IMG/VR virus record: IMGVR_UViG_3300018059_000022 | Span: 1-42,446 of that record | DNA from: a virus | Length of the DNA stretch: 42,446 bases | Reading direction: 5' to 3' (one strand) | In this document: piece after piece, positions 1 through 7,039 of the stretch | Layout of the letters: every line of letters starts with the position of its first letter | Numbering within the stretch: position 1 is the first letter of the stretch | Notes under the pieces: model-generated | Told to the model about the DNA's origin: nothing | What the model saw: the letters and a program-made list of their open reading frames with translations, nothing else | Database searches by the model: none | Position numbers and translations under genes: made by a program

Positions 1-513
1 ACTCACGCAAACATAACTAATCCAAGATTATTTGCAATAAGTACAAGTCCAAGACTAGGAACAGATGGATTAAAAAGCTGGTGTAAATCTCAAGTTTTAT
101 TAGAAGAGATTGAATTACCTAAGATTTCAATAACTACTAAAATTGCTTTTACACTCATTTGTATTTTATATGCCTATAAAGAAGAAACTTGGCAACTATG
201 GGCAACTAATTGGTTAACTGGCAAGGATAGAAGCTGTAGTTCTGCTGCTAATGCTGGTAATGCTGCTAATGTTGCTAATGCTGCTAATGTTGCTAATGCT
301 GCTTATGCTGCTTATACTGCTGCTTATGCTGCTTATACTGCTAATGCTGCTGCTAATGCTGCTTATACTGCTGCTTATGCTGCTAATGCTGGTGATGCTG
401 CTAATGCTGCTAATGCTGCTTATACTGCTGCTGTTGAGGCTATTAATTATAACAAAGAAATCACTCCTTTCTTACTTACTTGCTATAAAAAAGCATTAAA
501 AGTAAAGGAGTAA
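1..513 (+). CDS. Alanine-rich repeat protein, 5'-truncated
   Basis: The frame is open from base 1 to a TAA at 511-513 (170 codons, no start seen), so the true start lies outside the window. Residues 1-80 look globular and end in a Trp-rich stretch, WATNWLTGKDRS. Residues about 81-142 are almost only Ala, Asn, Tyr and Thr in AAN/AAY steps, and a short ordinary tail follows. Phage proteins with this plan (a W-x-x-W-L-x-G-x-DRS segment, then an Ala/Tyr helix repeat) are common, and some resemble the Imm-5-like putative immunity domain; that link is from memory. The function is unknown. A Leu/Met-rich reading of 251-499 in another frame is only a shadow of this repeat. Confidence 0.8.
   Translation, partial: THANITNPRLFAISTSPRLGTDGLKSWCKSQVLLEEIELPKISITTKIAFTLICILYAYKEETWQLWATNWLTGKDRSCSSAANAGNAANVANAANVANAAYAAYTAAYAAYTANAAANAAYTAAYAANAGDAANAANAAYTAAVEAINYNKEITPFLLTCYKKALKVKE
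241..440 (+). repeat. GCT-GCT-AAT/TAT triplet repeat inside the first gene
   Basis: This is a degenerate tandem repeat of GCTGCTAAT, GCTGCTTAT and ACTGCT units coding for AAN, AAY and TA steps. All units are multiples of three bases, so gain or loss of units keeps the reading frame. The protein product has a longer rhythm of about 16-18 residues (blocks such as NAANAAYTAAY). Confidence 0.85.
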
Positions 514-560
514 AATCATACATAGTACTACAATTACAACTATAATAGGAGCACTACAAC

Positions 561-830
561 ATGAAAATCACCTATCATACATCATCTAAACAAGTTGCAG
601 ATAACTTAACTCACATAATTAAATCAATAGCTTCTGCTGAGTTAGCCTATCGTAAGAGACAAAATCTAATATCACAACAAGATTTTGTATTATGTTTCTC
701 CAAGTATGAAGCAGATAATATAGTAAAACAACTACGAGAACAAGGCAAAACAATCACAGCAGTAATACGTTACTCAGAAGGCACAATAGAAATAAGATAC
801 CTTATACCAAAAATAACTGTGCCAAAATAG
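561..830 (+). CDS. Hypothetical early protein, 89 aa
   Basis: This is a small basic protein with a good ribosome binding site (AGGAG about 10 bases before the ATG). It is a mixed helix/strand protein with no recognised motif, membrane segment or cysteine cluster. It is the last gene before the promoter at 855, so it probably closes the transcript that enters the window from the left. Function is not assigned. Confidence 0.7.
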   Translation: MKITYHTSSKQVADNLTHIIKSIASAELAYRKRQNLISQQDFVLCFSKYEADNIVKQLREQGKTITAVIRYSEGTIEIRYLIPKITVPK

Positions 831-854
831 CATAACTAAGATTCAAGAAACCTC

Positions 855-883
855 TTGACAACTTATCTCGCTTATGAGATAAT
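855..883 (+). promoter_or_regulatory. Sigma70 promoter (early promoter A)
   Basis: TTGACA (855-860), a 17-base spacer, then GATAAT (878-883), with an extended -10 TG just upstream. The match to the host vegetative consensus is nearly perfect. The last six spacer bases (TTATGA) and part of the downstream leader are shared with the promoter at 4921. It should drive the genes from 954 onward. Confidence 0.85.
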
Positions 884-903
884 CCGCAAGACTGTTGAAG
901 TAC

Positions 904-917
904 GCAATAATTATTGC
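904..917. promoter_or_regulatory. Perfect 14-base palindrome downstream of early promoter A
   Basis: GCAATAATTATTGC is its own reverse complement and sits about 20 bases downstream of the -10 box, in the leader of the 954 gene. It could be a repressor operator or a small leader hairpin. It is followed by a TAACCTAACTTAAC tract that resembles the leader after the 4921 promoter. Confidence 0.5.
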
Positions 918-953
918 TTAACCTAACTTAACATAAGAAAGGATACATAAACA

Positions 954-1154
954 ATGATACGCTATGAATATCAAGTATCAGAAACCAAAGAAGTAGTAAC
1001 TAAACTAACTACTAAAATAGTGCATACTATCTTTGGTAGTTATATTGCAACTGAAGAACTACCTTGCGAAGAACAAATAACTAGAGCAAGAAGGTATTTT
1101 CCAAGTTGTTATCACCCAATGATTGAGTTACTAACTGATTTGCTATACTACTAA
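954..1154 (+). CDS. Hypothetical early protein, 66 aa
   Basis: First gene after early promoter A, with an AGGA ribosome site about 11 bases before the ATG. The protein has a Thr/Lys-rich first half (residues 8-25), two cysteines far apart, and no recognised domain. It starts an apparent early operon running through the helicase gene. Small genes right behind a strong early promoter are often host-takeover factors, but nothing in the sequence shows that here. Confidence 0.7.
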   Translation: MIRYEYQVSETKEVVTKLTTKIVHTIFGSYIATEELPCEEQITRARRYFPSCYHPMIELLTDLLYY

Positions 1155-1168
1155 AGGGAGAACATACT

Positions 1169-1432
1169 ATGAAGCATCCTAACTTAACTCACTGCGCAAG
1201 AGAAATAGCGCATAAAGACAATGATAACATAGCACTGATTATTATACCTGATTATGCTATTATTATTGTAACTAAATACTCTATTGATAGTAATAGTGAA
1301 ATAGATTTACTACTTCGTGCTTATGCAGATGAAATACCTACTGAAGATGTATCTTTTTTACTATATCACCAACACGAGAAAGAATTAGCAAGAGAAGTAT
1401 ATCAAACTCTTACAATAGAAAATCATATTTAA
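1169..1432 (+). CDS. Hypothetical early protein, 87 aa
   Basis: Good ribosome site (AGGGAG, 8 bases before the ATG), 14 bases behind the previous gene. The protein has a hydrophobic beta-like core around residues 20-36 (IALIIIPDYAIIIV) flanked by charged helices. The core contains Asp and Pro and is not a convincing membrane segment. No family recognised. Confidence 0.7.
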   Translation: MKHPNLTHCAREIAHKDNDNIALIIIPDYAIIIVTKYSIDSNSEIDLLLRAYADEIPTEDVSFLLYHQHEKELAREVYQTLTIENHI

Positions 1433-1475
1433 TACTATTAATTAACCTGTAACAATAAGTAAGGAATCTATTATC

Positions 1476-2504
1476 ATGCGACTAATTTGTGCTTTTTCCA
1501 GTTTAGAGTTCAATGTACAGCATTTTCCAGGAACTCTCTCTAATAGAGAAACTGTGCATCCTATATTCTACATACCTCAAAAGAAACTACTTTCATACAG
1601 TGTAAAATGGGCAGCAGGAGAATTAACTACTACTGACTCATATTTATTATTTCTAGCCTTACTAAACTCTACCGATAATATCGAATTCAGATTACAAGCT
1701 ATTAGAACTAACCATACAGATAGTATAGTTGCATCTAATATGGAAAATCTATTCAATATAGTAGGTAAGTTAAACATAGTACAACATCCGGGATTTACTC
1801 CACCACAATTTGTAATCTCACCAGAAACTCGTAACTTAGCTAATGTAGCTAACTGGATAGCTATATGGGAGAATTACTACAATGAATGGTACTCAGGTTA
1901 TCGTACTATGTCTGAGGAACAAAAACTAATCCGTAGAACTGCTGCATTAGAGCGAATGATTAATAGTGCACATGTTCGTAATGAAAAGGCATTTGCTAGA
2001 ATACTGGCAGATTGGGCAGAGATAGCAGGTAACTTTCCTAAGAGTCCTACACTTGTAAATACTGCATACATACCATTAAATGAGTATTGGAAACAAATAA
2101 TAATTAAATGCTTCAATGCAGAGCAAATATTTACTATACCTAAAACAGACATAGATGAGTTACTATGTCACTGTGAAGATAATATAACACAAGGCAGTAG
2201 TTATGCGTATAATTTGCTTAAAGCATTACGTTCTGGCTTAGCTAAACAAACAGACTTTCTAGGTTTTGGTGAATTAGATTTAAATAGTTCTACTAGATAC
2301 CGTATTATAGATGCAGAATCTAGCGTAGAAACTGCAAATAAACTTGCATTAATTGAAGCTGCACCTACAACTTTACCAAAAGAACTAGACTATCCATCTA
2401 AAATTGCATACCTTAGAGCTAAAGTTAAATGGGATATGGCACAAGAATATTACAAGCTTAATCCACCAGCAGCAGTAATACAATCTAGTGAAGGAGAATT
2501 ATAA
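1476..2504 (+). CDS. Conserved-type phage protein of unknown function, 342 aa
   Basis: AAGGA precedes the ATG by about 11 bases. The protein is mostly helical, rich in Trp, Tyr and Asn, with no Walker motif, cysteine cluster or membrane segment. The middle (residues about 150-215) has basic helices with many Arg. Its stop codon overlaps the next start (TAATG), and the helicase gene follows shortly, so a replication-linked role (loader, adaptor or origin factor) is possible but is inferred only from position. Confidence 0.75.
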   Translation: MRLICAFSSLEFNVQHFPGTLSNRETVHPIFYIPQKKLLSYSVKWAAGELTTTDSYLLFLALLNSTDNIEFRLQAIRTNHTDSIVASNMENLFNIVGKLNIVQHPGFTPPQFVISPETRNLANVANWIAIWENYYNEWYSGYRTMSEEQKLIRRTAALERMINSAHVRNEKAFARILADWAEIAGNFPKSPTLVNTAYIPLNEYWKQIIIKCFNAEQIFTIPKTDIDELLCHCEDNITQGSSYAYNLLKALRSGLAKQTDFLGFGELDLNSSTRYRIIDAESSVETANKLALIEAAPTTLPKELDYPSKIAYLRAKVKWDMAQEYYKLNPPAAVIQSSEGEL

Positions 2505-2824
2505 TGTCTGATGCAATTACACTCAAACTATATCATAATATAGATAAAGATTATTTACGCTTTATAACAGAAAAAGGGTGGGAAATACCAAAAAGATATT
2601 TACAGTTTTATCACAATTACTATCTTATGTATTGGACAGGAGCATATATTAAGTATTGGATAAGAAACGGAACAGTCATTCATAGCGGTGTGAAATACAA
2701 AGTAATTTTTTATTTCTGTACCCCAGAAAAAGTATATAGCTCTCGACAAGTAAGACTTAGTTTCAGAAACCCAATAGAAGTAACAGGATTGTTACCAACT
2801 GTTTTAATTAGTATAAAGAGATAG
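2504..2824 (+). CDS. Hypothetical protein, 106 aa
   Basis: Starts inside the stop of the upstream gene (TAATG), with AAGGAG 7 bases upstream, so its translation is probably coupled. It is very rich in Tyr and Trp (for example YHNYYLMYWTG near residues 36-46) and basic. No known domain. It sits directly in front of the helicase gene. Confidence 0.7.
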   Translation: MSDAITLKLYHNIDKDYLRFITEKGWEIPKRYLQFYHNYYLMYWTGAYIKYWIRNGTVIHSGVKYKVIFYFCTPEKVYSSRQVRLSFRNPIEVTGLLPTVLISIKR

Positions 2825-2828
2825 CACA

Positions 2829-4529
2829 ATGTCAACTATAACTACTCAACCAAATAAAGAAAAACTAGCTGCATTACTAGCTAGAGTAAGAGCTGAGAAA
2901 GCAATTGAAACACCAGCATCAGCATCAGTATCAGTACCAGCACCATTGCAAGTATCTAACATGCCAACTGCGCTATCTGCGCCAACTGCGTCAAATCAAT
3001 CAACTGACAGATTTGGTAATGTTATCACTTACAATGAAAAACAAGCAGCTTTTATTCAACTAGCCGCATCTGGAGCCAGTGCAATCTTAGTAGGTGCAGC
3101 AGGCACAGGTAAAACTACTTGCATGAAAGGTACTATTACTAAGCTTATCCAGTCAGATATGCTATCTCGTTTCCCTAGTAATATGGAACATAAGTATCTT
3201 GAGTCTGGTACTTATGGAATAGCTATTGTAGCATTTACTCGCAGAGCTACTAATAATATCCGTAAAAACGTACCAGAGGATATTAAAGCTAACTGCATTA
3301 CAATCCATAAGTTACTAGAATATCAACCAGTTATTTATGAAGATACTAATGACGAAGGTGAAACAGTAACTAAGAGAGTATTTGAACCTAAAAGAACTCA
3401 ATACTATCCATTACCTGAACAACTTAAATATATCATAGTAGAAGAAGCATCTATGGTATCCACAGATTTATTTGCTCAGATAGTAGTTGCTTGTCCACAT
3501 AAACCAACTTTTATATTTCTAGGTGACATTCAACAATTACCACCAGTATTTGGTTCTGCAATACTTGGATTCAAAATGATTGAGTTACCTACAATAGAAC
3601 TAACTGAGGTATATAGACAAGCATTGGAATCTCCAATAATAAGACTTGCACATAGAATTCTTAGTGGTAAACCTATACCAGCTAAAGAATTACCAGAGTG
3701 GTTATTTCCTGGAGAATTAAAACTGCATTCTTGGAAGAAAAAATTATCTAGTGATGTAGCTTTACATACAGCCGCCAAATTCTTTACAGGTGCGATAGAT
3801 TCAGGTATCTATAACTACGAAGATGATATTATATTAATTCCATATAATAAAGCATTTGGTACCGATGAACTTAATAAATTCATAGCACAACATATATCTC
3901 GTAAAGCAGATAAAGAAGTGTATGAAATAGTAGCAGGATATAACAAACATTATTATTCTATAGGAGATAAAGTACTTTATGATAAAGAAGATGCTATCAT
4001 TACAGGAATCAAACGTAATGTTGTTTATACTGGTAAAGCTACACAGCCTGCATCTAAGACATTAGATTATTGGGGGTATGATGAAGCTGGACACAAACAA
4101 CACACTGAAGAAGAAATAACAGAAGAGCGTATGGACTTCATACTAGCTCAGATGGCCACAGATGATGGTGAACGAGTAAGACAAGCATCTCATATAATAA
4201 CTCTTGCTATGCAAGATTCAGAAATAACTGTGAATCTTGATACTGCTAGTACTATTAATGCAATGATACTTGGATATGCAATAACAGTACACAAATCGCA
4301 AGGGTCAGAGTGGGATAAGGTATTTCTAGTATTACATCAGTCACATGCGACTATGTTACAACGAGAACTACTTTATACCGCTGTGACAAGAGCAAAAAAA
4401 GAACTCTACGTTATCTGTGAGCCAGAATCATTTGTTAATGGTATTGAATCACAGAGAATTAAAGGTAACACATTAGAAAGTAAGATTCAGTACTTTAAAG
4501 GCAAACAGGAAAGGATGGAAGGACAATGA
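2829..4529 (+). CDS. SF1 DNA helicase, RecD/Dda-like
   Basis: ATP-driven DNA unwinding enzyme. After a Pro/Ala/Ser-rich N-terminal linker (residues 25-60) come Walker A VGAAGTGKTT (88-97), Walker B IIVEEASM (202-209), motif III LGDIQQLPPV (231-240), the YRQ signature (262-264), motif V AITVHKSQGSEW (484-495) and motif VI YTAVTRAKKEL (516-526). This order and the QGSEW and AVTRAKKEL signatures are typical of superfamily 1B, 5'-3' helicases of the RecD2/Dda type. The length (566 aa) fits. About 100 residues between 390 and 470 form an insert of unknown role. The stop overlaps the next small gene (ATGA). It probably works in replication fork or recombination remodelling with the polymerase and Sak4-like ATPase downstream. 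Confidence 0.93.
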   Translation: MSTITTQPNKEKLAALLARVRAEKAIETPASASVSVPAPLQVSNMPTALSAPTASNQSTDRFGNVITYNEKQAAFIQLAASGASAILVGAAGTGKTTCMKGTITKLIQSDMLSRFPSNMEHKYLESGTYGIAIVAFTRRATNNIRKNVPEDIKANCITIHKLLEYQPVIYEDTNDEGETVTKRVFEPKRTQYYPLPEQLKYIIVEEASMVSTDLFAQIVVACPHKPTFIFLGDIQQLPPVFGSAILGFKMIELPTIELTEVYRQALESPIIRLAHRILSGKPIPAKELPEWLFPGELKLHSWKKKLSSDVALHTAAKFFTGAIDSGIYNYEDDIILIPYNKAFGTDELNKFIAQHISRKADKEVYEIVAGYNKHYYSIGDKVLYDKEDAIITGIKRNVVYTGKATQPASKTLDYWGYDEAGHKQHTEEEITEERMDFILAQMATDDGERVRQASHIITLAMQDSEITVNLDTASTINAMILGYAITVHKSQGSEWDKVFLVLHQSHATMLQRELLYTAVTRAKKELYVICEPESFVNGIESQRIKGNTLESKIQYFKGKQERMEGQ

Positions 4530-4636
4530 AAATATCAGAAGAAACAGTGACTAATCGTATACTAACTATATCTTCTACAGTTATAGTAATTATCTGGGTA
4601 TGTGGTCTTATAACTGTAATATTAGGAATGTTTTAA
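4526..4636 (+). CDS. Small single-span membrane peptide, 36 aa
   Basis: ATGA overlap with the helicase stop and a purine-rich ribosome site (AAGG-AAGG) just upstream. The 36 residues have a short polar N-terminus, then about 22 hydrophobic residues (ILTISSTVIVIIWVCGLITV) forming one membrane helix, and end at a TAA at 4634-4636. It is one of four tiny membrane peptides embedded in the early arm. Function unknown. Confidence 0.65.
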   Translation: MKISEETVTNRILTISSTVIVIIWVCGLITVILGMF

Positions 4637-4659
4637 ACTATTTAAAGGAGTAACATAAC

Positions 4660-4911
4660 ATGGGCACTACAAGCACAAAGATACAACTTCAAAAGAAACT
4701 TAGTAAACTTAATCGTGATTTACTAGACACTGAAAAACTTCTAACTAAACTAGAAGGTTTAGCAACTAGATACAGAGTAGAGGAGTTATATAAACCTCTT
4801 AACGGTCGTCCTTGGGTATCGTATAGTTTAGCTACTGACGATATGAGAAGTGCAATAACATCTCTAAGCGAATTAATAGCTATAACTAATTCCTCCGGTG
4901 ATCAAGACTGA
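4660..4911 (+). CDS. Hypothetical coiled-coil protein, 83 aa
   Basis: AAAGGAG lies 9 bases before the ATG. Residues 5-40 are a charged amphipathic helix with heptad-like Leu spacing; residues 60-76 form a second helix. It is probably an oligomerising or partner-binding protein. It ends just before early promoter B and so closes the helicase operon. Confidence 0.7.
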   Translation: MGTTSTKIQLQKKLSKLNRDLLDTEKLLTKLEGLATRYRVEELYKPLNGRPWVSYSLATDDMRSAITSLSELIAITNSSGDQD

Positions 4912-4920
4912 AAATTTCAC

Positions 4921-4949
4921 TTGACATATAAACGGCTTTATGAGACAAT
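4921..4949 (+). promoter_or_regulatory. Sigma70 promoter (early promoter B)
   Basis: TTGACA (4921-4926), 17-base spacer, GACAAT (4944-4949), with the same TTATGA and extended -10 TG as promoter A. The bases downstream (GC-A-CTG-TGAA pattern) also match those after promoter A, so the two sites look like copies of one promoter cassette. It drives the gene at 5044; the leader is about 90 bases. Confidence 0.85.
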
Positions 4950-5043
4950 ATGCGACCTGATGAAAGAGTTGTAACTTTCAACTGGTGCAACTCAGTAGTA
5001 ATCAGCAGTAATTTAATTTAACTTAACCAACTAGGAGATTAAA

Positions 5044-5685
5044 ATGACAGAAGCACAACATGCAGTAGAAACTCAACCAGAAGTTGTAGCTAACTTTGAT
5101 AATAAGATTGATGTTAAAGAGTTCAAGTTCTACTTTCGCAAAGATGAACTTGGTAACAAACGCCCAGAAGTAGTACTTAAAGTTCCAGTACCAAGTGTAG
5201 AAGGTATTGTTGCTATTCTGCAAGCTGGTGGCAAAGAACTGGACTTGTTGCTTGATACTGTGGCAGATGTAGTTGCAAGTCAAGCTCGCAGTATTGTTGA
5301 TGAAACTATCGACGTTAGCCAAGATACATTCCCAATGAATAAAGTTACTTGGACTTACATCGCTAATCTGGAGAAAGCTGCTCGCCGTGGTGGTGGTATT
5401 CCTAAAGAAACTTGGGAAGCCTTTGCTAAGGACTATGTGGAAGTTATGCCTTCTATTACTGGTAAAACACAAGAGCAAATTGGTAATGCTGCTAAGATTC
5501 TGCTTAACAAGTTTTCAGCAGTTAAGACTCAGAAGCCAGTTCTGCATCTGTTGAAAGACCAACTTGCATTATATGTTTCTAACTCTCTTAATGCAGACCA
5601 GTATATCGACTGCGTAGAGTTCTTGCTTAATAAAGCTGATACTTTGTTGAGCATGACTGAAGCTGATCTTTTGGCAAACCTGTAA
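5044..5685 (+). CDS. Strongly expressed early protein of unknown function, 213 aa
   Basis: This gene forms a unit of its own: strong promoter (4921), AGGAG ribosome site, gene, strong terminator (5693). Its codon use is richer in G and C than its neighbours (28 of 60 bases in 5341-5400), which suggests high expression. The protein has an acidic N-terminus, a beta-like section (residues 25-50, FKFYFRKDE...PEVVLKVPVP) and a helical remainder. It ends in TEADLLANL, close to the AADLLAL end of the protein at 41686, and the two share a VPV...QA...ELL plan, so they may be distant relatives. An abundant DNA-binding or host-modifying protein would fit, but no family is recognised. Confidence 0.8.
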   Translation: MTEAQHAVETQPEVVANFDNKIDVKEFKFYFRKDELGNKRPEVVLKVPVPSVEGIVAILQAGGKELDLLLDTVADVVASQARSIVDETIDVSQDTFPMNKVTWTYIANLEKAARRGGGIPKETWEAFAKDYVEVMPSITGKTQEQIGNAAKILLNKFSAVKTQKPVLHLLKDQLALYVSNSLNADQYIDCVEFLLNKADTLLSMTEADLLANL

Positions 5686-5692
5686 TAACTAG

Positions 5693-5732
5693 CAAGGAGA
5701 TAACAATAGTTACAAGTTATTTCCTTGTTTTT
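5693..5732 (+). terminator. Rho-independent terminator
   Basis: Arms CAAGGAGATAAC (5693-5704) and GTTATTTCCTTG (5716-5727) pair over 12 bases with one G-U, loop of 11, followed by TTTTT (5728-5732). It lies 8 bases behind the 5044 gene and closes the single-gene unit. Confidence 0.88.
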
Positions 5733-5764
5733 ATCCTTAACATTCTTTTGTAAATAAGAACAAG

Positions 5765-5936
5765 TAACTCTGAACATGCGGGTGTCCCACAGAGTTATGA
5801 GCTCTTTCCAACTAAGATATGGTACTATAAGATACTTTGTATGTTGAGTTCAGAAAGTATCAGGTATCACGGCTATCTTAGTTGGTTTCTTCCAGTACAG
5901 TATTACATAGTATTCTCTACTGTGCTGGAAGAAACC
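5765..5936 (+). ncRNA. Candidate structured RNA or regulatory leader
   Basis: About 230 bases here carry no credible gene but several strong hairpins. (a) TAACTCTG (5765-5772) pairs with CAGAGTTA (5790-5797). (b) CCAACTAAGATA (5808-5819) pairs with TATCTTAGTTGG (5874-5885), enclosing GATACTTT (5831-5838) with AAAGTATC (5854-5861). (c) A 19-base stem, 5884-5902 with 5918-5936, has a single G-U. Stems b and c share two bases (5884-5885), so they abut or compete. The block sits between a terminator and the ribosome site of the 5962 peptide, so it is either a stable small RNA or the leader of the long downstream operon (attenuator or RNase III site). It does not fold as a tRNA: the enclosing stem is 12 bp and there is no T-loop consensus. 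Confidence 0.6.
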
Positions 5937-5961
5937 ATATAATTTTGTAAGGAGACTTATA

Positions 5962-6012
5962 ATGACTGTAGTGCGAAATAGACGTATCGCAATAAGAGTA
6001 GAAGATAAATAA
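5962..6012 (+). CDS. Possible leader peptide, 16 aa
   Basis: AAGGAG sits 7 bases before an ATG that opens a 16-codon frame (MTVVRNRRIAIRVEDK, stop TAA at 6010-6012). The next gene starts 10 bases later and has no clear ribosome site of its own. The peptide may therefore serve to deliver ribosomes to the 6022 gene or to sense the folded leader just upstream. It could also be only a ribosome landing site; coding is not proved. Confidence 0.45.
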   Translation: MTVVRNRRIAIRVEDK

Positions 6013-6021
6013 TTATACTAT

Positions 6022-6345
6022 ATGCTTTCTACTCGCGAAGTCTTTGAGAAACTTCTAACTGGTGAAACTCTTGCTATAGAGTTTATATCTCAATCTGCGC
6101 TTAACTCTTTCAAGGGAGCAATATATGTATATCGCATGCGATACAATAAATCTCTTGAAAAGCTAGGTGCTGGTGGAGATATATTTGGTATTAATGTACT
6201 TACTATAACTAAGATTATACCAGAAGTACCAATAGATACTATTAGAGAGGTACCTATCGGCGCTTACAATCTGTTTCCTGCTACATATAAAGTAATGCTT
6301 GCAAAAAAACCTGAACGCAATCCAGGATTCAAAATACTACAGTGA
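6022..6345 (+). CDS. Hypothetical protein, 107 aa
   Basis: No good Shine-Dalgarno site; the start is probably reached by coupling from the 16-aa frame 10 bases upstream. The protein is basic, helical at first (residues 1-45) and beta-like later, with a run of Ile/Pro/Val (KIIPEVPIDTIREVPIGAY). Its stop overlaps a GTG start (GTGA). No domain recognised. Confidence 0.65.
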   Translation: MLSTREVFEKLLTGETLAIEFISQSALNSFKGAIYVYRMRYNKSLEKLGAGGDIFGINVLTITKIIPEVPIDTIREVPIGAYNLFPATYKVMLAKKPERNPGFKILQ

Positions 6346-6590
6346 TTAATATAAGAAAATACGCTCCGATATGGTTAGAACTTAAAACTAAATTAAAAGT
6401 AGCTGTAGCAGCTCCTCCACCTATGCACGAACGCATTATTAAAGGAGTTATGAAAGAAAAAGATAAAGACTTAGGATTCAAACTTATGGCTTCTGAAGAA
6501 AACAGATGGTATAAGATTGAATATACAAAAAACCAAAGTAAATTAACTTTTGTACTTAAAAATAAACGAATAGGGTTAAAAGATTTATAA
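6342..6590 (+). CDS. Hypothetical basic protein, 82 aa (GTG start)
   Basis: Starts at GTG inside the GTGA overlap with the preceding stop, so translation is probably coupled. It is strongly basic (many Lys), with a beta-rich second half that could bind nucleic acid. It ends in GLKDL, a weak relative of the LTVxDL tails found on the next genes. Its TAA overlaps the ATG of the zinc-finger gene. Confidence 0.65.
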   Translation: MINIRKYAPIWLELKTKLKVAVAAPPPMHERIIKGVMKEKDKDLGFKLMASEENRWYKIEYTKNQSKLTFVLKNKRIGLKDL

Positions 6591-6769
6591 TGAGGCTAAA
6601 ACCTATAAGGTTTATTAAAGTAAATAATCCACACAATGGATTAACCTGCGCTTTTTGTGGTAAAGCGGGTACTTTAGCTTATGATTGGAAGTCAAAACTG
6701 TGTATTTGTGGACTATGCTTAGAAGCTCTTAAAGAGTTAATGAATTCATCAGAGGAACTAAAACTATGA
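6590..6769 (+). CDS. Small zinc-finger protein, 59 aa
   Basis: The start overlaps the previous stop (TAATG) and the stop overlaps the next start (ATGA at 6766-6769), which is strong support for a real gene despite its size. Cysteines at residues 20, 23, 38, 40 and 43 give a CxxC-x14-CxCxxC arrangement, a likely zinc ribbon or treble clef. It is basic at the N-terminus and acidic at the C-terminus. Such small phage zinc proteins usually bind nucleic acid or a host protein; the target here is unknown. Confidence 0.75.
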   Translation: MRLKPIRFIKVNNPHNGLTCAFCGKAGTLAYDWKSKLCICGLCLEALKELMNSSEELKL

Positions 6770-7038
6770 TAACAGCTCCAGAACAAGGATTCGAACTGCG
6801 CGAAAAGGTAGGACAATTGCAGACAGCGCTACTAACTGCTCACCCAATGATGCCTACACTTCTTCGTACTATACATATGCAGCTTAAAGCTGACCCAGAA
6901 ATAGTAACACTGTTATCTGACGATGAGATACACATAATTGTAGAAGGCTTAAAGAAACAAACTAATACAGAACTTGCTATGTCTATGCTGTCTGGTAAAG
7001 GTAAAAGTTTGAAAAAACTTACTGTGGATGATTTGTAA
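6766..7038 (+). CDS. Hypothetical protein with LTVDDL tail, 90 aa
   Basis: Coupled to the zinc-finger gene (ATGA). The protein is mainly helical and acidic in the middle (residues 45-68), then has a basic linker GKGKSLKK and a final LTVDDL. A nearly identical end closes the 7290 gene, and a related one lies near the end of the nuclease at 7681. The linker plus tail looks like a docking peptide. No domain recognised in the body. Confidence 0.7.
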   Translation: MITAPEQGFELREKVGQLQTALLTAHPMMPTLLRTIHMQLKADPEIVTLLSDDEIHIIVEGLKKQTNTELAMSMLSGKGKSLKKLTVDDL

Positions 7039-7039
7039 T

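Noticed and set aside
251-499. Leu/Met-rich 82-aa frame
   Set aside because: It is the out-of-frame reading of the GCT-GCT-AAT repeat; the frame open from base 1 to 513 without interruption is the real one.
5023-5478. 151-aa minus-strand frame opposite the 5044 gene
   Set aside because: The plus-strand gene has promoter, ribosome site and terminator; the minus frame has none and shows shadow composition.
5776-5847. 23-codon frame inside the hairpin cluster
   Set aside because: No ribosome site and it runs across two strong stems; not credible as a gene.
5808-5885. tRNA-like segment of 78 bases
   Set aside because: The enclosing stem is 12 bp rather than 7, and there is no D-arm, anticodon arm or GTTCRA T-loop in the right places.
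7028-7039. Earlier ATG for the 7040 gene
   Set aside because: It lies inside the LTVDDL tail of the upstream gene; the later ATG keeps the same one-base junction as at 7681.
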